Source: CAYFJO01 sp964343305 (GTDB lineage: Bacteria > Planctomycetota > Planctomycetia > Pirellulales > Pirellulaceae). From it: a DNA stretch of 13,002 bases. Below are positions 8,601-13,002 of the stretch, piece by piece (the first letter of the stretch is position 1; every line of letters begins with the position of its first letter). The position numbers and the translations under genes were made by a program. Under the pieces are notes generated by a model. It worked only from the letters and a program-made list of their open reading frames with translations. It was not told the DNA's origin and did not search any database. Location: positions 1 through 13,002 of the forward strand of contig CAYFJO010000309.1 of assembly GCA_964343305.1 (NCBI GenBank), written 5' to 3'.

Positions 8601-8709
8601 GTTGCCCGCACCGCCAGTAAACTGGGGGATCGCGGTCGATCGCAAGGGTCACATCATTGTAACCTTAACGTCCGGGCAAGTCGTTTGTTTGCGGCCCAGG
8701 GAGTTGTAA
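5686..8709 (+). CDS. Exported PQQ-type beta-propeller protein with N-terminal methyltransferase-like Rossmann segment
   Basis: Large (1007-residue) protein predicted to be exported; the substrate is unknown. The ATG has AAGGAG eight bases upstream (5672-5677). Residues 1-26 form a signal peptide (hydrophobic LAMLLAVVCLLPW, cleavage likely after SLMA). Residues about 34-140 look like part of a SAM-methyltransferase Rossmann fold: alternating strands and helices ending EILRVLHPGGTALL (122-135), the usual LxPGG turn. The glycine-rich SAM loop is not recognisable. From about 150 (DDWGHPYHGPDNNPQSRD) to the end there are many propeller blades of the PQQ/quinoprotein type, with 'LxAxDxxTGxxxW' strands such as LVAIDPKTKKIEW and YALDAKTGKIKW. 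A second section opens with DWSSYRGNSQRS, which looks like a repeat of the propeller start. Whether it binds PQQ or acts as an enzyme cannot be told. Such propellers are abundant in planctomycetes. A terminator lies upstream, so it probably has its own promoter (weak candidate TAAGAT at 5646-5651). Confidence 0.9.
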   Translation: MCRPNPVLAMLLAVVCLLPWTPSLMAEEFDLSKGIYVVLGDTIDASKLIDRANDSELLIYVQSDDAAYIQETRQALANVGLLGNRVYVEKGRPESIHLADNLADLVTLDVKKEHLKPSLRKEILRVLHPGGTALLTDDVFVKPRPKGADDWGHPYHGPDNNPQSRDANVKPPYMTQFLTEPWYVPMPQVTVASGGRVFKAFGHIALKEREWPWLNSLVAINGYNGTHLWKQKLTPGFMVHRNTLIATPDTLYVADNESCRVLDPATGDLKSKIKIPKSVDADGVWKWMSLEDGKLFALIGESEPLDSVIRGTRKQAGWPWSGMGSGYGGKYAWGFGRTLVAIDPKTKKIEWTYKATDPIDSRATCLTSGRIYVYSHMKFLAAVDLETGDEIWKSTDPKMLAAIGQHDRAQTARKGFASATYAKANDRGIYFAGPQRTKLVGVSARDGTLMWEYPEGNFQLVLRDDGLYAMGRMETSKKFDYLTGKILADLECYRGNCTRATATVDSIFTRGYRHTGTMQLDLSGNTPRRIPLMRPACQDGVVIADGQLYWGPWMCDCNHSLVGMIGLASAGDFDFSKEATDAERLETSDGVEVPPSEVTDADWSSYRGNSQRSASTEVSIYVDVDSTQFKPPARIEATAPVTAGDMFYWSGLDGIVRGADASDGKVRWTAFTGGAVRFPPEVWGGRVYVGSGDGYVYCFAAHNGRRLWRFRAAPADRKIAVHGSLLSNWPVGSGVLVDDGVVYAAAGITSYDGTHVYALDAKTGKIKWQNNSSGRLVNKEQVTGVSVQGHLLLNGDRLYLAGGNVVSPAIYDKADGRCLNKLDNEWWTKPSESTERFPSNPTKEMFKRSPRGRELFLVDGEVRVFDQLLYSPPNNGPSRYFGGHFLQANNETITVRATGGRVVRLDQKKTVDGKPIGIWRNEGYVNPTAMALCKNAVLVAGQVVPRDETDVRPEYRISALDLSNGEANWSHLLPAPPVNWGIAVDRKGHIIVTLTSGQVVCLRPREL

Positions 8710-8718
8710 ACATCCGTC

Positions 8719-8748
8719 TTGTGATGCGATTGGTGGACGCGATACACT
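8719..8748 (+). promoter_or_regulatory. Possible promoter of the dGTPase gene, implying a leaderless transcript
   Basis: TTGTGA (8719-8724) and TACACT (8743-8748) are spaced by 18 bp, each with four matches to the sigma70 consensus. The -10 element ends 7 bp before the ATG at 8756, so transcription would start at or next to the start codon. The absence of a Shine-Dalgarno in this 46-bp gap agrees with that. Short elements like these also occur by chance. Confidence 0.3.
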
Positions 8749-8755
8749 TTGCCAC

Positions 8756-9907
8756 ATGGACGTTTTTGACAAAGACGATTCGACAGAAAGTAAAGCCCCG
8801 GTGAGTCTCCAGACCATCGCTGCTCGTGAAGAAGCATTGCTTGCTCCATATGCGATGCACAGCGTTGATTCCAAGGGGCGAAAACATCCCGAACCCGAGC
8901 ATCCGTATCGAGGTCCGTTTCAGCGCGATCGCGATCGCATCGTTCACAGCTCGGCCTATCGCCGCCTGAGTGGCAAGATGCAAGTGTTCACCGGCGAGAT
9001 GGGCGACTATCATCGCACGCGCCTCACGCACACTCATGAAGTTGCTTCGATCGCTCGCACGTTGGCGCGGGCGTTGCGATTGAACGAGGATCTTGCCGAG
9101 GCACTCGCCTTGCTGCACGACATCGGCCATCCGCCTTACGGTCATGCCGGTGAAGACGCGCTGAACGAATGTCTCGCAGACGACGGTGGTTTCTCACACA
9201 ACCGCCATGCATTGACGATCGTTGATGAACTAGAGTTGCGATACCACGCGTTTCAGGGATTGAATCTGACGCATGAAGTCCTCGATTCCCAGGCAAGTCG
9301 TGTCGACAAATCGTCGCAAGCGCCGTGGCCGTTGCTCGAAGCGCAGGTGGTCGACGCGGCCGACAGCACGACGTACGCCACACACGACACGGACGACGCA
9401 GTGAAACTCGGATTGGTGACACTGGACGAACTGGCGGAAAACCAGTTGGTCCGCGACTGCATCGGCCGCGTTCGTCAGCGATTCGCAGCGCTAGACACCG
9501 CAATGATGCGCAAGGCGGTCGTCCATGAATTGATTGATTGCCAGGTCAATGACTTGTTGAATCAAGCTGGAGTTCGGCTATTGGAATTCGGGTTCGAGTC
9601 AGTTCAAGAAGCTCGCGAGAGCGACTTTGTGGTTCGATTGAGCGCGGACGTGTCAGAACAAAAAAGTGAGCTAAACGTTTTTTTGTACGAGCGCGTGTAT
9701 CGTCATCCTGATTTGGTCCAAGTTCGCGGGAATGCGCAGCGGCGGCTTCAGCAGATGTTCGAGGGTTTTTTGAAGCGGCCCGAACTTTTGCCGGAAAAGC
9801 TGCCCCACCGGATGAACCAAGTCGGAGAAAAGCGAGCCATCGTGGAATACTTGGCGGGAATGACCGACCGTTACTGCGACGAGCAGTTCGAATTGCACTT
9901 TACTTAG
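8756..9907 (+). CDS. dgt: Deoxyguanosinetriphosphate triphosphohydrolase-like protein (HD-domain dNTPase)
   Basis: Cytoplasmic enzyme of the dGTPase family, which splits dGTP (or other dNTPs in some members) into the nucleoside and triphosphate, lowering or balancing dNTP pools. The 383-residue length fits the shorter bacterial branch. Family marks in order are DRDRIVHSSAYRRLSGKMQV (57-76), RLTHTHEV with metal ligand His92, the HD pair His121-Asp122 in LLHDIGHPPYGHAGE, FSHNRH (146-151) and the fourth ligand Asp203 in VDAADSTTYATHD. All metal ligands are present, so it should be active. The C-terminal part (about 270-383) is the usual helical extension. There is no Shine-Dalgarno before the ATG, and a possible -10 element sits 8-13 bp upstream, so the message may be leaderless. 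It is followed by the intergenic inverted repeat. Nucleotide specificity cannot be told from sequence. Confidence 0.93.
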   Translation: MDVFDKDDSTESKAPVSLQTIAAREEALLAPYAMHSVDSKGRKHPEPEHPYRGPFQRDRDRIVHSSAYRRLSGKMQVFTGEMGDYHRTRLTHTHEVASIARTLARALRLNEDLAEALALLHDIGHPPYGHAGEDALNECLADDGGFSHNRHALTIVDELELRYHAFQGLNLTHEVLDSQASRVDKSSQAPWPLLEAQVVDAADSTTYATHDTDDAVKLGLVTLDELAENQLVRDCIGRVRQRFAALDTAMMRKAVVHELIDCQVNDLLNQAGVRLLEFGFESVQEARESDFVVRLSADVSEQKSELNVFLYERVYRHPDLVQVRGNAQRRLQQMFEGFLKRPELLPEKLPHRMNQVGEKRAIVEYLAGMTDRYCDEQFELHFT

Positions 9908-9923
9908 TTGGCATGGTTCAAAA

Positions 9924-10049
9924 TTCAGTAGTTGCAAATAGAACAGTCCACGGCGCGGTGTCGTAGCTGGATTCGTAAGAATTCAGCGGGGTTTCGTTGA
10001 TCGGCTGAATTCTCACAAATCCAGCTACGGGCTATTTGCAACTACTGAA
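9924..10049. repeat. Large nested inverted repeat (possible dispersed MITE/REP-like element or double-ended terminator)
   Basis: Two nested pairs of arms share one centre. The outer arms TTCAGTAGTTGCAAATAG (9924-9941) and their exact reverse complement (10032-10049) match over 18 of 18 bases. The inner arms, 26 bases each, at 9962-9987 and 10004-10029 (beginning CGTAGCTGG and ending AATTCAGC on the left), match at 24 of 26 positions around a 16-base spacer. Between outer and inner arms the left side carries 20 extra bases (9942-9961), the right side only 2. The whole fills much of the gap between dgt and the PIN-TRAM gene, starting 17 bp after the dgt stop. It has no coding capacity and no clear T tract. 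The form suggests a non-autonomous mobile or palindromic repeat element; function is unknown. Confidence 0.8.
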
Positions 10050-10076
10050 ATTGCTTCCCACTGCGGGGGTAGCCAG

Positions 10077-10089
10077 TGCCGTAGCGGCA
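10077..10089. repeat. Short hairpin dyad TGCCG-TAG-CGGCA
   Basis: A perfect 5-bp inverted repeat with a 3-base loop lies 27 bp after the larger nested repeat, in the same intergenic region. It is too short to be convincing alone. With the GGGTGA/TCACCC dyad that follows it may form a second structured block. Confidence 0.4.
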
Positions 10090-10109
10090 TTGATAGAATA
10101 AGTTGAAAC

Positions 10110-10139
10110 GGGTGAAAAAAAGCGTCCCCCAGATCACCC
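10110..10139. repeat. Spaced dyad GGGTGA ... TCACCC upstream of the PIN-TRAM gene
   Basis: GGGTGA (10110-10115) and TCACCC (10134-10139) are exact reverse complements, 18 bases apart. The spacer begins with an A run and ends with CCCCC. The dyad ends 46 bp before the PIN-TRAM start codon. It could be an operator or a weak hairpin, or part of a repeated intergenic sequence. No T tract follows on the plus strand. Confidence 0.35.
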
Positions 10140-10185
10140 TATTCATTCAAACCCGCAACACCAACCTCTCGCTTGAATTCGGGCT

Positions 10186-11193
10186 ATGGTACTTTGGATC
10201 CTTCGGGCTGTGTTCCTTTTGGCTGCTGCGGGGGTCGGCGTCCAGTTGACCTCTCATCCTGGATTCGACGCTTGGAAGTGGTGGGTGTTTCCGATCGTGA
10301 CGCTGGGGACAATCACGATTATTGTCGTCGATATATTGATTCCCCGAAAGCGAATTGAACTGGTCTCCAGTATTTACATTGGCATTGTCGTTGGTATCTT
10401 CCTGACGTTTCTCGTGCGATCCGCGCTCTCGCCTATGTTTCCACCTGGTCAGGATTCGATTCTTGATTATGTGTTGCTGCCCATCGGCGTGGGTTTGTGC
10501 TATGCCTGCATCAGTCTGTTGATCCAAACCAAAGACGATTTCCGCTTCATCATTCCGTACGTGGAGTTCACGAGGGAAGTCAAGGGACTGCGGCCGTATG
10601 TTTTGGACACCAGCGTGATCATCGACGGGCGGATTGCCGACTTGGTCGAAACCGGGGCGCTGGACAACCAATTGATCATGCCTCGATTTGTTTTGAGCGA
10701 GTTGCAAGCGGTGGCGGATAGCAGCGACAAGTTACGCCGCAGCCGCGGCCGTCGCGGCCTCGACATCTTGAACCGATTGCGTAGCAACAAGCAGGTTGAC
10801 CTGAATATCTATGAGCGTGAGTTGAAAGACATGACTGGCCAGCCAGTCGACATGAAACTGGTTTTGCTGGCCAAGTACCTGGAAGGCAAAGTGGTCACGG
10901 GCGACTACAATCTGAACAAGGTCGCGAGGCTACACAATGTGCCGGTGATCAATCTGAACGACATCGCCAATTCGCTCAAGCCAGTGTTTTTGCCGGGCGA
11001 ACACGTGGAAGTCGAAATCGTGAAACCGGGCGAGGAACAAAACCAGGGCGTTGGGTATTTGGACGACGGCACCATGATCGTGGTGGAAGACGGCCGCAAT
11101 CACGTCGGAGAAACCGTCACGATCGTCGTCACGAGCGTGCTGCAGACAAGCGCCGGCCGCATGATTTTTGGGCGGAACGAAAAGAAGAGCTGA
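10186..11193 (+). CDS. Membrane-anchored PIN-TRAM domain protein (YacL-type, putative RNase)
   Basis: Predicted nucleic-acid-acting protein held in the inner membrane. The 335-residue protein has four hydrophobic segments near the N-terminus (about 4-21, 33-51, 60-80, 92-113), as in YacL-family proteins. A PIN nuclease domain follows at about 137-262: YVLDTSVIIDGRI with acidic Asp141, FVLSELQ with Glu172, and VVTGDYNLNKVA with Asp240. The acidic residues that bind metal in PIN nucleases are therefore present. The basic patch KLRRSRGRRG (182-191) fits RNA contact. The C-terminal 268-330 is a TRAM domain (LPGEHVEVEIVKPGEEQNQGVGYLDDGTMIVVEDG), a known RNA-binding fold. No toxin-antitoxin partner is next to it, so it is unlikely to be a VapC-type toxin. 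The Shine-Dalgarno is weak. The stop lies 6 bp from that of the convergent methyltransferase gene, so the two transcripts probably overlap. Confidence 0.9.
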   Translation: MVLWILRAVFLLAAAGVGVQLTSHPGFDAWKWWVFPIVTLGTITIIVVDILIPRKRIELVSSIYIGIVVGIFLTFLVRSALSPMFPPGQDSILDYVLLPIGVGLCYACISLLIQTKDDFRFIIPYVEFTREVKGLRPYVLDTSVIIDGRIADLVETGALDNQLIMPRFVLSELQAVADSSDKLRRSRGRRGLDILNRLRSNKQVDLNIYERELKDMTGQPVDMKLVLLAKYLEGKVVTGDYNLNKVARLHNVPVINLNDIANSLKPVFLPGEHVEVEIVKPGEEQNQGVGYLDDGTMIVVEDGRNHVGETVTIVVTSVLQTSAGRMIFGRNEKKS

Positions 11194-11199
11194 CATGGA

Positions 11200-12072
11200 T
11201 TAGTCATCGGCGTTTGCAATCCGACGCTGCGCCATTTCGCAGTATTCTTTCATGCAGTCGATTCCGACATAACTGCGCCCCAGGCGTTGGGCGACCAGGG
11301 CGGTTGTGCCGCTGCCAAGAAATGGGTCGAGGACAACTCCGCTGTCTGGGCAACCCGCTTTGATGCATGTCTCCACCAGCGACTCTGGGAAGACTGCAAA
11401 GTGGGCTTCGCGAAACTTCGACAGCGGAATGGACCAGACGGTTCGTTTGTTGCGGCCCTTAGGGTGAAACGCCTGATCCCAGCGTCCGTCGTGCAAGTTG
11501 CAGTCGCCGCTGTTTTTTCCGATCTCCGGAGTGCCGCCCCGTTGGCCGAAGTGGTTTCGGCCGCCTTTCATCCTGCTATTCTCCGAAAACGTCACATGCG
11601 GTTCACGAATTGCATCGGCGTCGTAAAAGTAGTCTTTCGACTTGGTGAAAAAGAAAATGTACTCGTGATCCGTCGTGGGGCGCGTTTTGACGGACGAAGG
11701 CATCGCGTTGGGCTTCTGCCAGATGATGTCGCTGCGCAAGATCCAGCCGCTGTCGATCAGGCCCAGTGCCACACGCCACGGCATGCCCAGTTGTTCGCCG
11801 TTCTGGTATTTGTCGCCGATCACCAACCACAAAGTGCCGGGATCTTTGAGGACTCGCCGAACTTCACCCATGGTTTCCACGAGCCGGTCCACGTAGCCCG
11901 CGGGTGATGCTTCCCGGCCAAGCTGCTGATCGCCGCCATAGTTGCGCTGGCGATAGTAGGGAGGACTCGTGACGATGCAATCGACGCAAGAATCGGGAAG
12001 CTTTTGCAGCGTTTTGCAAGCATCACCGTGAAGCACGGTGTTTCGCTGTAACGTCCTTGTTTGGGCAGCCAT
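11200..12072 (-). CDS. Solitary site-specific DNA methyltransferase (beta-class, N4-cytosine or N6-adenine)
   Basis: Methylates a base on its exocyclic amino group within a DNA recognition sequence, using SAM. The 290-residue protein has catalytic motif IV, TSPPY (35-39), near the N-terminus and the SAM-binding motif I, DPFLGSGTT (249-257), near the C-terminus. That order is the beta class. TSPPY is more frequent in N4-cytosine enzymes, but N6-adenine cannot be excluded. Other recognisable parts are LWLVIGDKY (81-89), ILRSDIIWQKPNAMP (111-125), HEYIFFFTKSKDYFYDADAIREP (136-158) and WSIPLSKFREAHFAVFPESLV (213-233). The region about 160-212 is likely to carry target recognition. No restriction enzyme is adjacent, so it is an orphan by this window. 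It starts 20 bp after the msrA stop on the same strand, so co-transcription is likely. Its Shine-Dalgarno is poor (GGAA). Confidence 0.92.
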   Translation of the reverse strand: MAAQTRTLQRNTVLHGDACKTLQKLPDSCVDCIVTSPPYYRQRNYGGDQQLGREASPAGYVDRLVETMGEVRRVLKDPGTLWLVIGDKYQNGEQLGMPWRVALGLIDSGWILRSDIIWQKPNAMPSSVKTRPTTDHEYIFFFTKSKDYFYDADAIREPHVTFSENSRMKGGRNHFGQRGGTPEIGKNSGDCNLHDGRWDQAFHPKGRNKRTVWSIPLSKFREAHFAVFPESLVETCIKAGCPDSGVVLDPFLGSGTTALVAQRLGRSYVGIDCMKEYCEMAQRRIANADD

Positions 12073-12092
12073 GTTTCATTCCGTAGCGGTGG

Positions 12093-12770
12093 CTACTTCT
12101 CTTCCTTTTTGACTTTGTCTTTGAAGATCTTCTTGAACTTCGCCACCTTTGGTCCGACCACGAATCGACAGTAACCTTGCCGCGGATTCAGGTTGAAATA
12201 GTTCTGGTGATATTCTTCCGCGACGTAGAACTTCTGTGTCGCACTGATTTCCGTGACGACGGGTCCGCCGAAAGCACGCTCGTCGTTTAGCAGTTTCTTG
12301 TATTTCTCGGCAGTTTTCTTTTGCTCGTCGTTGTGATAGAAGACGACGCTGCGATACTGCGTACCGACATCGTTTCCTTGGCGGTTAAGCGTCGTGGGGT
12401 CGTGTGTCTTCCAGAAGACTCCCAGCAACTCATCGAACGTCACTTTGTCCGGATCGTAATGGATTCGACAAACTTCGGCATGGCCGGTCGTGCCTGTGCA
12501 AACTTGCTTGTAGGTCGGGTTGTCGACGGTTCCACCTTCATAGCCAGACTCCACTTTTTCGACGCCCTGGAGACGTTGAAACACGGCTTCCACACACCAG
12601 AAGCACCCCGCGCCAAACGTCGCAACCTCAAGCTTCGCACCCTGTTCGTTGTTCACAGCCGTTCCTTTCACTTTGGACGATGGCTTGTCTTCACCGGCGA
12701 GCGTTAATTGGACAACCAGGACGATGGCAAAGCTGGCGATTGCCGAAACCATATTCGAATTCTTATTCAT
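12093..12770 (-). CDS. msrA: Exported peptide-methionine (S)-S-oxide reductase MsrA
   Basis: Repairs oxidised methionine by reducing the S-form of methionine sulfoxide in proteins. The 225-residue product has an N-terminal signal peptide (hydrophobic IASFAIVLVVQLTLA, cleavage probably after residue 25), so it should act outside the cytoplasm, in the periplasm or as a lipid-free exported enzyme. The catalytic motif GCFWC (55-59) contains nucleophile Cys56. Other family marks are ESGYEGG (74-80), TGHAEVCRIHYDP (95-107), WKTHDPTT (120-127), GTQYRSVVFYHN (136-147) and FYVAEEYHQNYF (181-192). Cys201 in YCRFVVGPK is a candidate resolving cysteine. The C-terminal tail is very Lys-rich. GGAG lies ten bases before the ATG and an extended -10 promoter is visible upstream. 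It is the first gene of a pair with the DNA methyltransferase, an unusual partner. Confidence 0.95.
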   Translation of the reverse strand: MNKNSNMVSAIASFAIVLVVQLTLAGEDKPSSKVKGTAVNNEQGAKLEVATFGAGCFWCVEAVFQRLQGVEKVESGYEGGTVDNPTYKQVCTGTTGHAEVCRIHYDPDKVTFDELLGVFWKTHDPTTLNRQGNDVGTQYRSVVFYHNDEQKKTAEKYKKLLNDERAFGGPVVTEISATQKFYVAEEYHQNYFNLNPRQGYCRFVVGPKVAKFKKIFKDKVKKEEK

Positions 12771-12809
12771 CTGTGTTTCACTCCGGATAGTTTTGGACCT
12801 GATGCTCTC

Positions 12810-12818
12810 ACTATACCA
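12810..12818 (-). promoter_or_regulatory. Candidate extended -10 promoter of msrA
   Basis: Read on the minus strand this is TGGTATAGT: a TATAGT hexamer (five of six matches to TATAAT) with TG one base upstream. It lies about 40 bp before the msrA start codon. No good -35 box is visible, which is usual for extended -10 promoters. Confidence 0.4.
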
Positions 12819-12864
12819 GTTTCGAGCTTGCGGTTGAATATTTGACCGGTGGAGGTAGTGTCCG

Positions 12865-13002
12865 ATGAGTGTCTTGGCCCGATCCAGACTTCCGAAGGTA
12901 GCTGTCCCTTCTATGAATTCGCATGTCCGGAGGTTGTTATTTTTGCTATTATACCATGCGCAGATAGTTGTTTCCGCTGTTGGACGGGAGGATGTGTTTA
13001 GT
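12865..13002 (+). CDS. N-terminal fragment of an exported protein (gene cut by window end)
   Basis: An ATG at 12865 is preceded by GGAGG (12851-12855) with a 9-base spacer, among the best ribosome sites in the window, and its frame stays open for all 46 codons to the right edge. The product begins MSVLARSRLPKVAVPSMNSH, followed by VRRLLFLLLYHAQIVVSAVG: a basic segment, a hydrophobic core and a small-residue cleavage site (VSA), as in a signal peptide. An internal ATG at 12913 would give a more compact signal peptide and is an alternative start. The visible part is too short to say what the protein does. It is divergent from msrA. Confidence 0.6.
   Translation, partial: MSVLARSRLPKVAVPSMNSHVRRLLFLLLYHAQIVVSAVGREDVFS

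Noticed and set aside
10186..11193. PIN-domain protein as a VapC-type toxin
   Set aside because: It has membrane helices and a TRAM domain, is much longer than VapC toxins, and has no small antitoxin gene upstream.
8756..12072. dGTPase, PIN nuclease and DNA methyltransferase as a phage-defence island
   Set aside because: Homologues of each type can act in defence, but here they are on different strands, separated by an intergenic repeat, not in one operon, and without a restriction enzyme, antitoxin or mobile-element genes.

Overview
The window looks like chromosomal DNA of a planctomycete, probably of the Pirellulaceae. This is inferred from gene content: a large membrane-anchored Ser/Thr kinase fused to a sulfatase-modifying-factor (FGE) type domain, a ~1000-residue exported PQQ-type beta-propeller protein, and an exported leucine-rich-repeat protein. 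Base composition is moderate and Shine-Dalgarno sites are present at some genes and absent at others. I see no rRNA, tRNA, CRISPR array, insertion sequence or prophage.

Layout. Positions 1-336 hold the C-terminal end of a membrane protein, followed on the same strand by the kinase-FGE gene (about 375-3239). A convergent minus-strand pair follows: a small unnamed protein with a lectin-like C-terminal half (3272-3859) and, upstream of it, pyroglutamyl-peptidase I (3911-4507). Divergent from these are an exported LRR protein (4676-5557), a strong intrinsic terminator (5580-5624), an exported PQQ propeller protein with an N-terminal methyltransferase-like Rossmann segment (5686-8709), and a dGTPase-type HD triphosphohydrolase (8756-9907). 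A 278-bp intergenic region carries a large nested inverted repeat (9924-10049) and further small dyads. Then comes a membrane-anchored PIN-TRAM protein (10186-11193), which converges within 6 bp on a minus-strand pair: an exported methionine sulfoxide reductase MsrA (12093-12770) and a solitary beta-class DNA methyltransferase (11200-12072). At the right edge a new plus-strand gene begins (12865 onward, cut by the window); it has a good ribosome binding site and a signal-peptide-like N-terminus.

How they fit together. Most genes look like independent housekeeping or envelope functions rather than one system. The kinase probably senses or regulates at the membrane. The LRR and PQQ proteins and MsrA are predicted to leave the cytoplasm. 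The dGTPase handles nucleotides. The PIN-TRAM protein probably acts on RNA at the membrane. The methyltransferase has no restriction endonuclease next to it. I do not see a convincing new multi-gene system. The items most worth a second look are the nested inverted repeat, the cysteine-less FGE domain on the kinase, and the exported methyltransferase-like domain on the propeller protein.
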